Positions 33,586 through 42,650 of a stretch of DNA of 64,000 nucleotides are shown here, one piece after another. The notes below the pieces were generated by a model that was not told the origin of the DNA, ran no database searches, and was given only the letters and a program-made list of their open reading frames with translations. The first letter of the stretch is position 1. The number at the start of each line of letters is the position of its first letter. The position numbers and the translations under genes are program-made. This DNA is from Tuctoria greenei (Eukaryota > Streptophyta > Magnoliopsida > Poales > Poaceae): the NCBI GenBank assembly GCA_036927565.1, contig JAYESD010000001.1:112201110-112265109 (forward strand), read 5' to 3'.

Positions 33586-35191
33586 AGCAAGAATCGTGCA
33601 TTAAATGCTGAGATGATTGACATGATGAAGAAGACGATGGAGTTGCTCAGTAAAAAACGAACATCAACCAAGGATTCACATGACATTCAGACCACCTTTA
33701 CAACACCTTATACAAAAAGTAATTACATTCTCCCATCTCTTCCTTCCTATGATGGTTTTTGTTACGATGAATATATTGCTAGGGAAATAAAGTTGGATAA
33801 ATTTTTAGACAATGGCATATGTGTGAGAGGAGAAAGATTAGAAATATTGCTAGTGCGTTAGTTGATTGTGCATTAACTTGGTGGGACAACTTGAGCGATT
33901 CATAAAAACCTCGAACATGGAAAGATATGAAAATTCTTATGCGAGAAACTTTTGCTAATGTATCTAATTGCAAAGATGAAATACATGAACTTGAGAAGAA
34001 TTTTCTTGTTGTACCTCCTCCTATGCCTAACCTTTTGTAGGAACATGAACAAATAAATGTAGATGCAAATAAGAATGAGGTGTTGAACAACTTATCTGAA
34101 TCTTTTGATGAATCAACTCATAATGCAAGAGTAATGTGAATGGACAATGCTCTACAGTTAACCAAGGTATGACATTTTTAGATGTGCTGAATTTTTCGAC
34201 CAATCACGCTGTTGTAGAGCATTAACTTATGAAAGATTTTATAGATTTACCTTTGTCCCAAGTTAATTTTCCTACTAGTCTTTGTGATAAAGAGAAGTTC
34301 GGTGTTGATAATTTTGTTATACCTATGCTACAACAAGTGAATGAGCTTGATACGTTATCACCCACATGTTCTAAAATTAAGCATTTGATTCCCATTACTT
34401 GTGAAAATGATGAACTGAAATTGTGGTCTTCTCTAAATATCGTGGGATATATTGAATTCGATACTCTTTGTTATCTAGGTATTGTAGAGAGGAGAATATT
34501 TTCCCAATCTGAGTTGCCCTTCTTAAGTAGAAATATTTTTCATGCTATAGGAAACTATGAAGATAGTGGTGAATTTATGGCGCATAAAGTTTACATATGC
34601 TCAAATGAGAAATCCCATTTTATGCTGCAACAACATGGTGAAATGAATGGATGCACTGACACTAATAATTTTTTGTCAAGTTTTTCTAGTATTTTTTTCT
34701 TGCAGCAGGGACAACATATAATAGAGGAGCATTGTTCGTTGCGGTTGTGCAATATGGACAGTGCTAACTCTATCCCCAAAAGCCTCTTTGCTGGACCTAC
34801 GAGCAAGCCGAGGACGGCTTGTCATCAAGAAGGGGAGGTCAAGCACTTTGTCATTGCACATACAAGCATGGCACAATGTTTATTTGTTTGGGATCCTGGC
34901 TCAAGTCACTGTGCATGCGTATTTGATGAAGAACACGGAGATGGTGCACTATGTCGTCCACCACCTTGGCCTCCTCCTTTGATGAACAAAAGAGGATTTG
35001 ATGGTGTTACACATATGGACCCACGCATGAGAGAAGATGAACTTGAGTCGAGGACGACTCCAATTCAGGAAGGGGGGGATGATGAGGACATCACTCCTAT
35101 GCATATACACAACACTCCATTCAACATACAAGATGCAATCAATAGAATTCACACACACCAATTAATTTCAGAGGTGAGCTCGTTCTTATAA
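33586..35191 (+). pseudogene. E1 lone-gag ORF, disrupted
   Basis: The ORF would start at the ATG of MSGKSKN (about 33574). Its N-terminal third matches a retrotransposon gag core: LPSYDGF.YDEYIA, CERRKIRN, ALVDCALTWWDNLS, TWKDMKILMRETF. The rest (34229-35191, 320 codons open) contains DLPLSQVNFPTSL, PMLQQVNELDTLS, GYIEFDTLC.LGIVERRIF, VYICSNEKSHFMLQQH and RPPPWPPPLM. I do not recognise this part. No CCHC knuckle is present. A small deletion near 33795 shifts the frame, and stops occur near 33904, 34038 and 34137. The frame continues past the polypurine tract into the 3' LTR (ends 35191). Confidence 0.75.
35067..35079 (+). other. E1 polypurine tract
   Basis: AGGAAGGGGGGGA lies directly before the 3' LTR. 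It is also translated in the lone-gag frame as part of an Asp/Glu/Gly-rich stretch, so the purine tract is embedded in coding sequence. Confidence 0.85.
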
Positions 35192-35982
35192 GTTTCCTTT
35201 TATATTTTTGAGAATAGATTGCTACCTAATGACTTAATTGTGATTAGGATCCATGGAGAAGGTAAAGGAGTAATTGGAGGAAGATTTAGGGGCGTGGAGG
35301 ACCATAGGATACGTTCAAAGAGGATGGAAACCGACCCCAACTCAAAATTGTGTCCAACTCGGAGTCCAGGAGCAGTACGCACTAAAACGGACGCCCAAGA
35401 CGCATACGAACTCCGTTTTAGACGTTCTACATTTGCACGGAAAGGGGAGAGGATAAACTTTCCAATAGCGCAGGTCTCTTGTCAAAATTCCTTCGGAGTC
35501 GATAGAAATAGTCGAAACAAAATCGAGTTCAGAATCTGCCAGGGTGTTGCGTCATCATAATGGGACATTGGGCCTCGTATCAAGTCTACGTCCATTATTT
35601 TCGTGTATTAGGGTTAGGTCACAACTCCAACACCGCCTTGGATGTCCTTGCACCTATATATACTCCATAGTAGCCGCCATGAACAATTGGGTTTTGCTTA
35701 GATTAATAATATCGCCGTTCTATGGTTTGTGAAACCCCAATTTCGCGATTTTAGATCGTGTCTTCTACGTTCTTGCTTGTGTTCTCAATTGCACGTATAG
35801 GTATTAGCCTTCTTGGCAAGGTCAATCATGTGCAGCACGGCTGATAACCAACGGAGCGGTGGTGTAGTGATTGCAGGGGTTTTTTGTGTTCTACTCAAGA
35901 TCCTCGGATCATCAATGTCGAGATCTCCATCAATCGACTTATCCATTGCCTTTCGGAAGATTGGGCCTAAACTTCCTGATCA
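35080..35982 (+). repeat. E1 3' LTR
   Basis: 903 bp, beginning TGATGAGGACATCACT and ending CTTCCTGATCA (a CTCATCA-type end with substitutions). It is immediately followed by GTTCT, the second half of the target duplication. It is the same length as the 5' LTR, with scattered substitutions. Confidence 0.92.
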
Positions 35983-36316
35983 GTTCTTGGACCTCATATT
36001 CTCCGTAAGACTAGTTCAATGGATCCCGTCACCAGCCATGGCTTGACCTCAAGCAACACTGCACATGAACAAACAACCATCCTTTTGCGAGCCCTAGTCC
36101 TCAACTTGACTCTCGTTAGTTCAAAAACCACAACACCTTACGTGAGCACCTCTAGTAAGCATGTTGCAAACCACAATAATGTTTAACCATCATAATCAGC
36201 CAAAACACATCAAAAACATAGTCCAAAAGTACTAAGCAAATATTCCCATAAGTGTAAAGCAAGTTTGAAATAGTGCAAGTTAAAAGCATAACCATTGCGA
36301 TCTTGCACTGAATCTT

Positions 36317-36471
36317 GCCAAAGCTAACGGGACCTTGCACTGGACCTAGTCAAAGCTAACCAGACCTTGCGAAAGCTAACCGGACCTTGTGCCGGACCTA
36401 GTCAAAGTTTGTTGGACCTTACAAAAGCTAAACGGACCTTGCGCCGGACCTAGCCAAAGCATGTCGGACCT
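36317..36471. repeat. GGACC-rich tandem repeats in Sirevirus LTR
   Basis: An alternation of roughly 32-bp (CAAAGCTAACNGGACCTTGC then GCCGGACCTAGT) and 21-bp (CAAAGCTAACCAGACCTTGCG) blocks makes about three 53-bp units. The same repeats occur at 49322-49475 and 52353-52532. They are absent from the right-hand LTR at 40202-42014. Confidence 0.75.
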
Positions 36472-37767
36472 GCAGTGTCGGTGAGAACACTTGTAAGAGC
36501 GTGTTAAGATGCTTGAGAGTGTGTGATTCCACATCCACTTTGCCATTATCCTTTGTAGTTGATAGGGATAACATATTTTTTTATTGTCTTTTGTTTGCTA
36601 CTAACAATTTCAGGTAAAAGCAAGAATCATGCATTATATGCTGAGATGATTGACATGATGAAGACGACGATGGAGTTGCTTACTAAAAATCAAACCTCAA
36701 CCAAGGATTCACATGACATTCAGACCACCTTTACAACACCTTATACAAGAAGTAATTACATTCTCCCATCTCTTCCTTCTTATGATGGTTTTGGTTACGA
36801 TGAATATATTGCTTGGGAAATAGAGTTGGATAAAAATTTTAGACAACGGCATATGTGTGAGAGGAGAAAGATTAGAAATATTGCTAGTACGTTAGTTGAT
36901 TGTGCATTAACTTGGTGGGACAACTTGAGCGATTCACAAAAACCTCAAACATGGAAAGATATGAAAATTCTTATGAGAGAAACTTTTGATAATGTATCTA
37001 ATTGCAAAGATGAAATATATGATCTTGAGAAGAATTTTCTTGTTGTACCTCCTCCTATGCCTAACCTTTTGCAGGAACATGAACAAATAAATGTAGATTC
37101 AAATAAGAATGAGGTGTTGAAAACCTCGTTTGAATTTTTTGATGAATCAACTCATAATGCATTTGAATTTCTTGCTGAAAGTGAGAGTAATGTTAATGGA
37201 CAATGCTCTACAGTTAACCAAGGTATGACATTTTCAAATGTGTTGAATATTTTGACCAATCACGCTGTTGTAAAGCATCAACTTATGAAAGCTTTTATAG
37301 ATTTACCTTTGTCACAAGTTAATTTTCCTACTAGTCTTTGTGATAAAGAGAAGTTCGGTGTTGATAATTTTGTTATACCTATGCTAGAACAAGTGAATGA
37401 GCTTGATACGTTATCACCCACATATTCTGAAATTAAGCATTTGATTCCCATTACTTGGGAAAATGATGAACTGAAATTGTTGTCTTCTCTAAATATCTTG
37501 GGATATATTGAATTCGATACTCTTTGTGATCTAGGTATTGTATAGAGGAGAATATTTTCCCAATCTGAGTTGCCTTTCTTAAGTAGAAATATTTTTCATG
37601 CTATAGGAAACTATGAAGATAGTGGTGAATTTATGGTGCATAAAGTTTACATATGCTCAAATGAGAAATCCCATTTTATGCTGCAACAACATAGTGAAAT
37701 GAATGGATGCACTAACACTAATAATTCTTTGTCAAGTTTTTCTAGTATTTTTTTCTTGCAGCAGGGA
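36472..37767 (+). mobile_element. Lone-gag element fragment E2 (both ends cut)
   Basis: It begins inside the leader (GCAGTGTCGG; E1 equivalent 33441) and stops in the ORF at GCAGCAGGGACA. No LTR is present. The left junction with Sirevirus LTR is the same as that of E4 at 49475, so both descend from one event. The right end is fused to Sirevirus protease sequence through a shared GACA (37766-37769). Confidence 0.88.
36601..37767 (+). pseudogene. E2 lone-gag ORF, best preserved N-terminal part
   Basis: Open from 36559 to 37545 (328 codons), with the gag-like core (YDGFGYDEYIAWEIELD, MCERRKIRN, VDCALTWWDNLS, MKILMRETFDNVSN, LVVPPPMPNLLQEHEQIN). After an Asn/Glu-rich linker the unknown domain starts (FSNVLNILTNHAVVKHQLM, FIDLPLSQVNFPTSL, VIPMLEQVNELDTLS, LLSSLNILGYIEFDTLC). 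A TAG at the codon after GIV (37543-37545) stops it. The frame then continues (PFLSRNIFHAIGNYEDSGEF) to the truncation. It joins gag core and unknown domain in one frame, which E1 and E4 do not. Confidence 0.8.
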
Positions 37768-38357
37768 CACAAAAGATAGGTAGGAGAACCATTCTTTGTT
37801 ACCGGTCATGTGGCGTTAGCAACCTGAATCCACAATCCAAATGTTCTTCTTCCTCAAGTGTGTAACCTATATAGCAGCACAATACGTCAATGACACAATA
37901 CTGGGGTTAGTCAAAAAGCATTTAGGAATTCAGTACTGAGTCACACGACATCCAGCAGGAATAACACGCGAAAGCTGAGATAAAACAACAGGTTTATGAG
38001 CGAAATTTTGAGAATCCTTGCATCCAACTACTGACCTATGAGGTGTGTTATGTGTAGCTCGAAAAACAGTAGGTTTGGGAGCAAACTTTGCATGTTTTTG
38101 ACTCATTACAGCAGGTTGCAAATGTCTAACATTCAGTTCAGCACGTGCAGCAGATTTGTCTTGATTGTTACATGATCTAGCTAGCATTCTTTGCTTATTT
38201 TCTTGTTTAGCTAGTCTATAACAAAAATCTATGACATGGCCATCTATTCCACAATAGGTACAATGAAATTTTACTTTGTGTTCTTGTCTAGATGAGCAAG
38301 CCATATGTTTATTAGCAACCAAATGCGACAAAATTCCTGTAGACTTAAAAACCACTT
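37768..38357 (-). pseudogene. Sirevirus gag C-terminal CCHC and protease start
   Basis: A minus-strand frame (38355 to 37930) contains the CCHC knuckle CTYCGIDGHVIDFCYRLAKQ and a basic tail. Beyond a stop, another frame gives NIWIVDSGC and MTGNKEWFSYLSFVS, the start of a copia protease with D-S-G (about 37815-37830). The protease is cut at 37768 by fusion to E2. The parallel Sirevirus at 59038-59707 has the same segments and continues into integrase, so integrase, RT and RNase H have been deleted here. Confidence 0.82.
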
Positions 38358-38788
38358 CTTTTGTTTAGGAATTGTTTTAATCAAACCACTTCCTAATGAC
38401 TTAACAACCTTAAGTGGGGGTGCCTTAGCATGATTATGAGTATCAAAACCTAAACCAGTTTTATCATTGCAAGACTTAGAAGAATTCAATAGCAAGTTTA
38501 GGTTCTTATTTCATTACAAAATCGATCTAGTGTGCTATGCATGTCATCAAGTTTAATGGACAGATCAAGTCAATTTTCACATGAAGTTTTTCCTTTTACT
38601 TTGCATTTAGAACAATATTTAACTTCATGAGAAAGTAAAACATTTTTCAAAATAGAAATCTCATTCATAGCATCTTGTAGTTTCTTATCAAGGTCATCAC
38701 AAGTAGAATAATGCAAATGAATTGTAGAACAGTTAGCATCTTTCATGTTTTTATTGTTAAGTGCAACAAGCTTTTTGTTATTTTCAAT
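38358..38788 (-). pseudogene. Sirevirus gag, middle coiled-coil part, frameshifted
   Basis: Between the two readable gag frames the minus strand still gives gag-like fragments: short lysine/leucine-rich heptad-like pieces, a SHEVKYCSKCKVKGK-type CxxC segment and LDLSIKLDDMHSTLDRF. Stops break it. It connects 38789-39460 with the C-terminal knuckle. Confidence 0.6.
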
Positions 38789-39460
38789 TTATAGTTCAAG
38801 TTTATCAAGAAAGGAGGTGTTTGTACTTCTTAAGGCGGACAATTGTTCATATATTAATTCACATGAGGAACAAGAATTATCACTAGGAATCAATGATTTT
38901 AGACAATTAATTTCGGATTCTAGTGACTCCATTTTAACAGCATTTTCCCTAAGCTTTTTGTCCTTTCTGTTAAGTATAACAGTGGCACGAGAAATAACAT
39001 CAAACATTTCTTCACAAGCGGGACATACCTCTTCATCGTTGCTGTTGTGTTCTTCTTCCTCCATACTTGATCTTGAGTTACTCACCATGAAACATGTATT
39101 TGCCAAATTTTCATCTTTTTCATCACTTGTGATGTCCACATCCCTCGAGCTGAATTCTTGAAGACAACACTGTTTACCAATTGGTGACCTGTAAAACCCT
39201 TGTTGTTGTTGTTGTTGTTGTTTGCGGAGGAGGACTTGAATTTTTTTTTGCCTCTCATTATGGTGGGTATCACCTGAAAGGTTAGGAAAATTTGTACAAA
39301 AATGTCCAAACTCACCGCATATGAAGCATTGTTGAGGTCCACCACTTCCTCTCCTTCTAGTTCTCACATTTTGCAATGCTTTCGAGAATCGAGTAGAGAG
39401 AAGTGCTAGCTCCTCCTCTATAAATTCTTCAATATGTTCAAGGGTTAGAGAGTACAGCAA
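38789..39460 (-). pseudogene. Sirevirus gag, central part with CCHC and coiled coil
   Basis: A 223-codon minus-strand frame: TRFSKALQNVRTRRRGSGG, then CCHC CFICGEFGHFCTNF, a (Gln)7 tract from a TTG repeat (39201-39222), SSRDVDITSDEKDEN, NTCFMVSNSRSS, an acidic stretch, CPACEEMFDVISRATVILNR, and a heptad-like segment with SCSSCELIYEQL. Long gag proteins with a CCHC, a CxxC pair and a coiled-coil tail are typical of Sirevirus/Maximus elements. The frame is open but cut off from its N-terminus by stops at 39461-39572. Confidence 0.85.
39201..39222. repeat. (TTG)n microsatellite in Sirevirus gag
   Basis: A seven-fold TTG repeat that encodes a Gln run on the minus strand of the gag frame. No equivalent region remains in the other Sirevirus of the window for comparison. 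Confidence 0.85.
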
Positions 39461-39572
39461 ACCAAGTCTACCACATGATGAAGACTGGCTAGAACTAGGA
39501 ATGTCACTTGTGAAACAAATGCAAGAGACTGATTGGGGATTTTTTATGATATTATATCAAGTTCATGAGTTT

Positions 39573-40141
39573 TTACTTGGAATATAGCACATGTAATGTA
39601 AGTGTACTCATTACAGTAGATTCAAGAATATATGTAACTTTCATCTCCCTAATTGACGTGTCTAATGCACCTAACAATTGTCTATCATTTTCAGCATCTG
39701 AAAAATTAACATTGACAGTACGCAAGTTGCTGGGAATTTTATAAAAGCGAGCAAAGAGATCATCGATCGACTCACCAGGTTGCATCTCAAAACACATGTA
39801 TTCTTTCTTGAACATATCTTGTCTTACCTCCTTGATCATGCTGGAGCCTTCGTGGTAGTCGCAAAGTGCTTCCCACATGTCATACGCAGATCTGAGGTGT
39901 GCAACACGGTCGAAGTCGCTTTGAGTCAATCCTTGTATCATCAAGTTCCGCGCCTTGTTGTTGTTGTCAATGTCCTTCAGTTTGACAACCGTGACTTGAT
40001 CTTTTGGTGGCATGTCGAAAGGCTTGTATGCCTTTTCCCATATGCTAAGCCTTGCACTTGTATGTAAGCCTCCATACATGCCTTCCAAACCTGAAAATCA
40101 ATGTCATTGAACACACAAGGTTTTGCGGAGTATTTCTCCAT
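39573..40141 (-). pseudogene. Sirevirus gag, N-terminal capsid-like part
   Basis: It starts at the ATG of MEKYSAKPCVFNDIDFQVWK (about 40141) soon after the primer-binding site. It then shifts frame near 40020-40080 and continues as YKPFDMPPKDQVTVVKLKDI, ARNLMIQGLTQSDFDRVAHL, AYDMWEALCDYHEGSSMIKE, PGESIDDLFARFYKIPSNLR, FSDAENDRQLLGAL and WP-less MKVTYILES. This is the UBN2-type gag domain of copia elements. It stops at 39573, with further stops before the next gag frame. Confidence 0.87.
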
Positions 40142-40186
40142 GTTGATTAGCAAAAACACGTGCAAATCAATAAATTAGAACACCGT

Positions 40187-40199
40187 GGCTCTGATACAA
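40187..40199 (-). other. Sirevirus primer-binding site
   Basis: GGCTCTGATACAA on the plus strand is the reverse complement of TTGTATCAGAGCC, one mismatch from the initiator tRNA-Met site TGGTATCAGAGCC. It sits two bases from the LTR edge at 40202, which fixes the orientation (minus strand) and identifies 40202-42014 as the 5' LTR. Confidence 0.85.
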
Positions 40200-40201
40200 A
40201 T

Positions 40202-42014
40202 TGTAGGAACAAAGAGCACATGAAAAGCTACCAAAGCGAGGGTGAACAGTAAATTTAAAAACTTCTGAGCGAAAGCTATGAAAACCCCTCGATAGAAAAC
40301 CAATCGGATAAGGAAACTGTGTGTCCAACTGATCTAGATGAGTTCAACTGTGACAAAACTAGTATAGATTCTAGATAATCAAGTCACGGCGACACCACAA
40401 CAAGGATCAAGAGAAATCGTCGAGTAAAACTCAAGTTATGACCAAAACCCTGAGTGAAAGTCAATCTGTTCTAACAGAGAGCAAACAGATTTGTTACGCG
40501 GCAAAGAAACTCGTGTAACTCAAAAGATACAAATACAATGGCCGTGAAATTTTGACAGATGATAGACAATTGAGTTTTGAAGACAACACAAGAAGAATGA
40601 CATCAATTGGAGTGGTAAAATGCGAGTTACGATCAAAACACTGAAGAATGGATGAGCAGCGTAGAAACTCGTCAAGAAAGACTTGACGAAAACAAGTCTA
40701 ACAAATAAAGCAAAAAGGCTACTCTAAACTACGAATTTCATTCATCAAAAAACAAGAGGAAAAGTCTCAAAGTCGTCTAACCATGAGCTCTAGCCTCGCT
40801 TGCTTATATAACCAGCCCTAAGGCCAACCCAATACTAACTAGGACTCTAATCTTACTCGGTTTCAACCGAAACTTTCCATAACTGCTCAAGACTCTTCTA
40901 TACGCAGATAGAAGCAAACTTAAGACTTCCAAACACCTTAGGAACGTCGTAAACGTTCCTAAAAAACTCAACATCGTGACCCACATGAAATATAACCAAA
41001 ACAAACTCTAAACTTTCCATAATCGAACCATAACCTCCTCAGCCGCAACCTAAGGCATAATCCAGCCGGTTGGAGCTTTCCGACCATATCTTCAAGTCCA
41101 CATCTCTTCACCACGCCTTGGAACAATGTAGCCACGTCCATGCACTCCATGCACAGGTGCAAACACTTTCCAAAACATTCACAATACCTTCATATGCATT
41201 GTTCTTGACCCAAACACGTTTTGTGACCTCCGATCCACTCAACCACAATTCCTCCCGAATTTGGTTGTTGAACCTCATCTTCTCCCTAAGACTAGTCCAA
41301 TGGATCCTTTGACCTCAAGCAACACCTACACATGAACAAACAACCAATTCTTCCAAGCACATGAAAAATACAACACCTTATATGAGCACCTCACATAATC
41401 TTGTTGCAAACCATAGCAAATTATTAACCACCATAATCAGCCATAACACATCAAAAACTGAGTAAGATAATTCTAGCAAACCTTGCATAAGTCAAAAAGA
41501 AAGATTCAAAATTTGCAAGTTAAAAACAGATCCGCTGCTCAATTATTTCAGCAAATAAAATTATCGAATCGACTGAAAATGGTGTTGCAATATAAAGGCA
41601 AAAGATTGGACATTCCAATCTGAGACTCTTGTGAAAATCATTTGTCCGAAAGATTGGACAACCCTAACTAAGTAAATAGTAAATGTTACTCCCAAAAACA
41701 CATTTTTAAAGATCAACCATGTTGACTCGCGTGCAGCTCACATGGCCGAAAGTTCGAACAATCCGAAGGGAGAAACACGTGCGAGTAACGTGAGGAAAAG
41801 ATCGGACAATTCGAAACCATCGAGGGTAAAGTTATTCACAAAAACACATTGAAAAGTTTGGACAGTCCAAAACTATCATTAATTCTAAAATGTACTGAGA
41901 AAAGTTCGGATGGTGTGTGTGTGTATCGTGGAGTATCGGTGTAAGCTCAAAACTTTGAATGTAAATCTTCACTTTAATTCTAATTGCCAATGTATTCAGA
42001 ACCTAGATCTCACA
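40202..42014 (-). mobile_element. Hybrid Sirevirus: complete right (5') LTR
   Basis: 1813 bp from TGTAGGAACAAAG to TCTCACA. A minus-strand TATA-like GGTTATATAAGC lies near 40803-40814. The distal part (41530-42014) carries TTCGGACA-type palindromes and lacks the GGACC repeats, so it belongs to a different subtype from the left LTR of the same element. The right flank is copia integrase, whereas the flank of the left LTR is copia RT. A simple insertion cannot give that arrangement. Confidence 0.8.
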
Positions 42015-42650
42015 ATTGATACAAAACAGGCTCAATGAAAGATGTAAATCCCACTTTTGTTTGGCATTATCACTTAGGTCATATGCATGAGAAATACATT
42101 GAGAAACTCCATGAATATGGTTTACTAAGTTCATTTGATTTTGACTTATTTGACACATGCGAGTCTTGTTTGCTTGGGAAGATGACTAAAGCACCTTTGA
42201 CTAGTCAAAGTGTGAGGGCAAGTGACTTGTTAGGACTTATACATACTGATGTATGTGGACCAATGAGTCAATAGCTAGAGGTGGTTTTCTGTATTTCATT
42301 ACTTTTACCGATGAATTTAGTAAAGATGAATATATCTATCTAATGAGGCACAAGTCTGAATCGTTTGAAAAGGTCAAAATTTCAGAATGAAGTACAAAAT
42401 ATATTGGGCAAGACAATTAATCCTCTACGGTCTGATCGTGGAGATGAATATTTGAGTACTTAATAATATGATCATTTAAAACAATATAGAATTGTTTCAC
42501 AGTTGACTCCATCTGAAACGCCTCAATTGAATGGGGTGTTCGGGCAGAGGAACCGGACCATGTTAGACATGGTTAGGTCGATGATGAGCCAAACTAATCT
42601 TCCACTGCCCTTTTGGGGTTACACTCTTGAAACTGTTGTAAAGACCTTAA
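42015..42650 (+). pseudogene. Ty1/copia integrase remnant, copy 3
   Basis: Same elements as the other copies: WHYHLGHMHEKYIEKLHEYG, CESCLLGKMTKAP, HTDVCGPMSQ then TAG, SDRGDEYLS, NGVFGQRNRTMLDMVRSMM, FWGYTLETVVKTL. The catalytic Glu position reads Gly here (FGQRN versus FEQRN). There is an extra in-frame stop near 42462. Confidence 0.85.

Larger units (their letters stand above)
31485..35982 (+). mobile_element. Lone-gag LTR retrotransposon, complete copy E1
   Basis: A 4498-bp element with two 903-bp LTRs (31485-32387 and 35080-35982) ending TGATGAG...CTCATCA-type. GTTCT is on both sides (31480-31484 and 35983-35987). It has a primer-binding site matching initiator tRNA-Met (32390-32399), a polypurine tract (35067-35079) and one degenerate ORF. 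There is no protease, RT, RNase H or integrase. Such short gag-only elements are called TR-GAG in other plants. It must have been mobilised by another element's enzymes. The LTRs differ at many sites, so the insertion is not recent. Confidence 0.92.
30418..36471 (-). mobile_element. Hybrid Sirevirus: left (3') LTR, interrupted
   Basis: The LTR starts TGTAGGATAAAAGAGCA at 30418 inside copia RT. It runs to 31484, is interrupted by the lone-gag element (31485-35982), and continues from 35983 to 36471, where it is cut. In minus orientation its promoter region contains GGTTATATAAGC (about 31015-31026). The distal part has 53-bp repeats rich in GGACCTTG (36317-36471). This version differs from the palindrome-bearing right-hand LTR at 40202-42014. 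Confidence 0.75.

Noticed and set aside
36152..36340. Short ORFs in the Sirevirus LTR and lone-gag leaders (for example 36152-36340, 53026-53244, 56263-56511)
   Set aside because: They lie wholly in LTR or leader sequence, change between copies and match no family.
36559..37545. E2 ORF as an active host gene
   Set aside because: It is framed by retrotransposon leader sequence, truncated on both sides and stopped by a TAG in a frame that continues in homologous copies.
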